From Chloroflexota bacterium (GTDB lineage: Bacteria > Chloroflexota > Limnocylindria > QHBO01), in contig VBJX01000076.1 of the NCBI GenBank assembly GCA_005879775.1, positions 1 through 6,668 of the forward strand: a stretch of 6,668 nt of DNA, in the 5' to 3' direction. Shown here piece by piece: positions 5,686-6,668 of this stretch. The notes beneath the pieces were generated by a model, which saw nothing but the letters and a program-made list of their open reading frames with translations, had not been told where the DNA came from and searched no databases. The translations under genes and the position numbers were made by a program. The number at the start of each line of letters is the position of its first letter. Positions within the stretch are counted from its first letter, which is position 1.

Positions 5686-6376
5686 AGCTCGCCTGGAACG
5701 GCATCCCGAGGAGCTCGAGGAGCTTGCGCCCCTCCTCATCGGTCCTGGCCGTGGTGATGATGCTGATCTCCATCCCCCGCAGGCGATCGATCTTGTCGTA
5801 GTCGATCTCGGGGAAGACGAGCTGCTCACGCAGCCCGAGGCTGAAATTGCCGCGACCGTCGAAGGAGCGCGGCGTGATCCCGCGGAAGTCGCGGATGCGC
5901 GGCAGGGCGAGCCGCATGGTGCGCTCCAGGAAGTCGTACATGCGCTGCCCGCGCAGCGTCACCTTTGCCCCGATCGGCATCCCGGTGCGCAGCCGGAACT
6001 GCGCGATCGAGCGCTTGGCGCGGGTCACGATCGGCTTCTGCCCGGTGATCTGGGTCAGGTCGCCGACCGCCGCATCGAGCGCCTTGGCGTTCTGGATCGC
6101 CTCTCCCAGCCCGATGTTGACGACCACCTTCTCCAGGCGCGGGATCTGCATCGGGTTGGCATACCCGAACTCGCGCTGGAGGGCGGGCATCGCCTCCGAC
6201 ACGTACCGCAGCCGGAGGCCGATGGCCTGGGGAGGGACGGGCGCAGCCGGCCGCGCGGCCTCGCGAGCCGATGCCTTGCGCTTCGCGGTGGTGGCTACCT
6301 GATCGGGGGCCGCCGCTTCCGCCTTCTTGGCGGCGCGCGGCGCGCGCGGCGTGCGGGCCTTCGGCTCGGGGCTCAT
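5684..6376 (-). CDS. rplE: 50S ribosomal protein L5 with long N-terminal extension
   Basis: L5 binds 5S rRNA and forms part of the central protuberance of the large subunit. The 230-residue product has the normal L5 core from about residue 53 to the end, with PRLEKVVVNIGLGEA (79-93), the TGQKPIVTRAKRSIAQFRLR region (111-130), RMYDFLERTM (145-154), and RDFRGI plus the FPEIDYDKID region (162-197). L5 is usually about 180 residues. The extra N-terminal 52 or so residues are rich in Ala, Pro, Lys and Arg and look disordered. The ATG start overlaps the rplX stop as ATGA and has GGAG 8 bases upstream. I find no in-frame ATG, GTG or TTG between it and the conserved core, so the extension appears genuine. 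The stop TAG lies 15 bases before rpsN. Confidence 0.97.
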   Translation of the reverse strand: MSPEPKARTPRAPRAAKKAEAAAPDQVATTAKRKASAREAARPAAPVPPQAIGLRLRYVSEAMPALQREFGYANPMQIPRLEKVVVNIGLGEAIQNAKALDAAVGDLTQITGQKPIVTRAKRSIAQFRLRTGMPIGAKVTLRGQRMYDFLERTMRLALPRIRDFRGITPRSFDGRGNFSLGLREQLVFPEIDYDKIDRLRGMEISIITTARTDEEGRKLLELLGMPFQAS

Positions 6377-6668
6377 TTGACGGTCTCCATCTGCTCGCCG
6401 CAGTGCTTGCAGACCCGTACCTGGCGGTCCTGTCCCTCGAGATGCTCATGGCCAACCCGGGTCGGCCGATCGCAGCGGGGGCAGACGAGCTGGACGTTGC
6501 TCACGTGCAGCGGCACGGGCAGGTCCAGGATCCCGGCCTGCTGGGTGCGCGACCGCGGACGCTGGTGGCGCTTGGCCATGTTGATCCCCGGGATCACCAC
6601 CCCCATGCCGCGCTTGGTGCGCTCGATCCGCTCGACGACGCCTCGCTTCCCGCGATCCTTGCCGGCGA
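6373..6668 (-). CDS. rplX: 50S ribosomal protein L24, N-terminus missing (window edge)
   Basis: L24 binds the 5' end region of 23S rRNA and acts early in assembly of the large subunit. The visible 97 residues begin inside the KOW motif (AGKDRGKRG) and continue through the family stretch VIPGINMAKRHQRP. The C-terminal half carries CPRC and CKHC (visible residues 62, 65, 86, 89), a four-cysteine zinc-binding arrangement found in many bacterial L24 proteins but not in E. coli. L24 is usually a little over 100 residues, so only about ten N-terminal residues should lie beyond position 6668. An internal ATG at 6606 is not the start, because KOW residues continue in frame upstream of it. The TGA stop overlaps the rplE start as ATGA. 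The identification is firm; the true start cannot be seen. Confidence 0.96.
   Translation of the reverse strand, partial: AGKDRGKRGVVERIERTKRGMGVVIPGINMAKRHQRPRSRTQQAGILDLPVPLHVSNVQLVCPRCDRPTRVGHEHLEGQDRQVRVCKHCGEQMETVK

Noticed and set aside
1..6668. Search by eye for a novel system, mobile element, CRISPR array, tRNA or terminator.
   Set aside because: The window is filled end to end by canonical spc-operon genes with no gap over 15 bases, so there is no room for additional loci, and no hairpin followed by a T run was seen.

Overview
The window is a single, tightly packed bacterial ribosomal-protein operon: the spc operon plus its secY-adk-map continuation, read entirely on the minus strand from position 6668 down to 1. 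Twelve genes are present in the canonical order: rplX (L24, 5' end cut off by the window), rplE (L5), rpsN (S14, zinc type), rpsH (S8), rplF (L6), rplR (L18), rpsE (S5), rpmD (L30), rplO (L15), secY, adk and map (3' end cut off). Every gene was identified by family motifs in its translation. No RNA gene, mobile element, CRISPR array, promoter or terminator was found, and no gap between genes exceeds 15 bases.

Layout. The right third (about 5070-6668) holds L24, L5, S14 and S8. The middle (2641-5060) holds L6, L18, S5, L30 and L15. The left part (1-2644) holds the membrane channel SecY, adenylate kinase and methionine aminopeptidase. Junctions are either gaps of 2-15 bases or overlaps: ATGA at L24/L5, GTGA at L15/SecY and again at SecY/Adk, 11 bases at S5/L30 and 14 bases at L30/L15. 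Several Shine-Dalgarno sequences lie inside the preceding gene. This points to one polycistronic message with coupled translation, whose promoter lies outside the window.

Joint role. The ribosomal proteins build both subunits, SecY carries new proteins through the membrane, Map removes their initiator methionine and Adk balances adenine nucleotides. Co-transcription links ribosome supply to export and N-terminal processing.

Organism. The DNA is strongly GC-rich, GTG starts are common, S14 is the zinc form, L24 carries a four-cysteine zinc motif and Adk has a zinc-type LID. These traits with this gene order suggest a GC-rich Gram-positive-like or Chloroflexota-type bacterium. Chloroflexota is my best guess from the general look of the proteins, at low confidence and without any search.

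What departs from the textbook is added low-complexity tails on otherwise normal proteins: a roughly 52-residue basic/Ala/Pro N-terminal extension on L5, a roughly 70-residue acidic C-terminal tail on L15 built from short tandem DNA repeats, and smaller extensions on L30, S5 and Adk. I see no previously undescribed system here; the tails and the overlap architecture are the only points worth following up.
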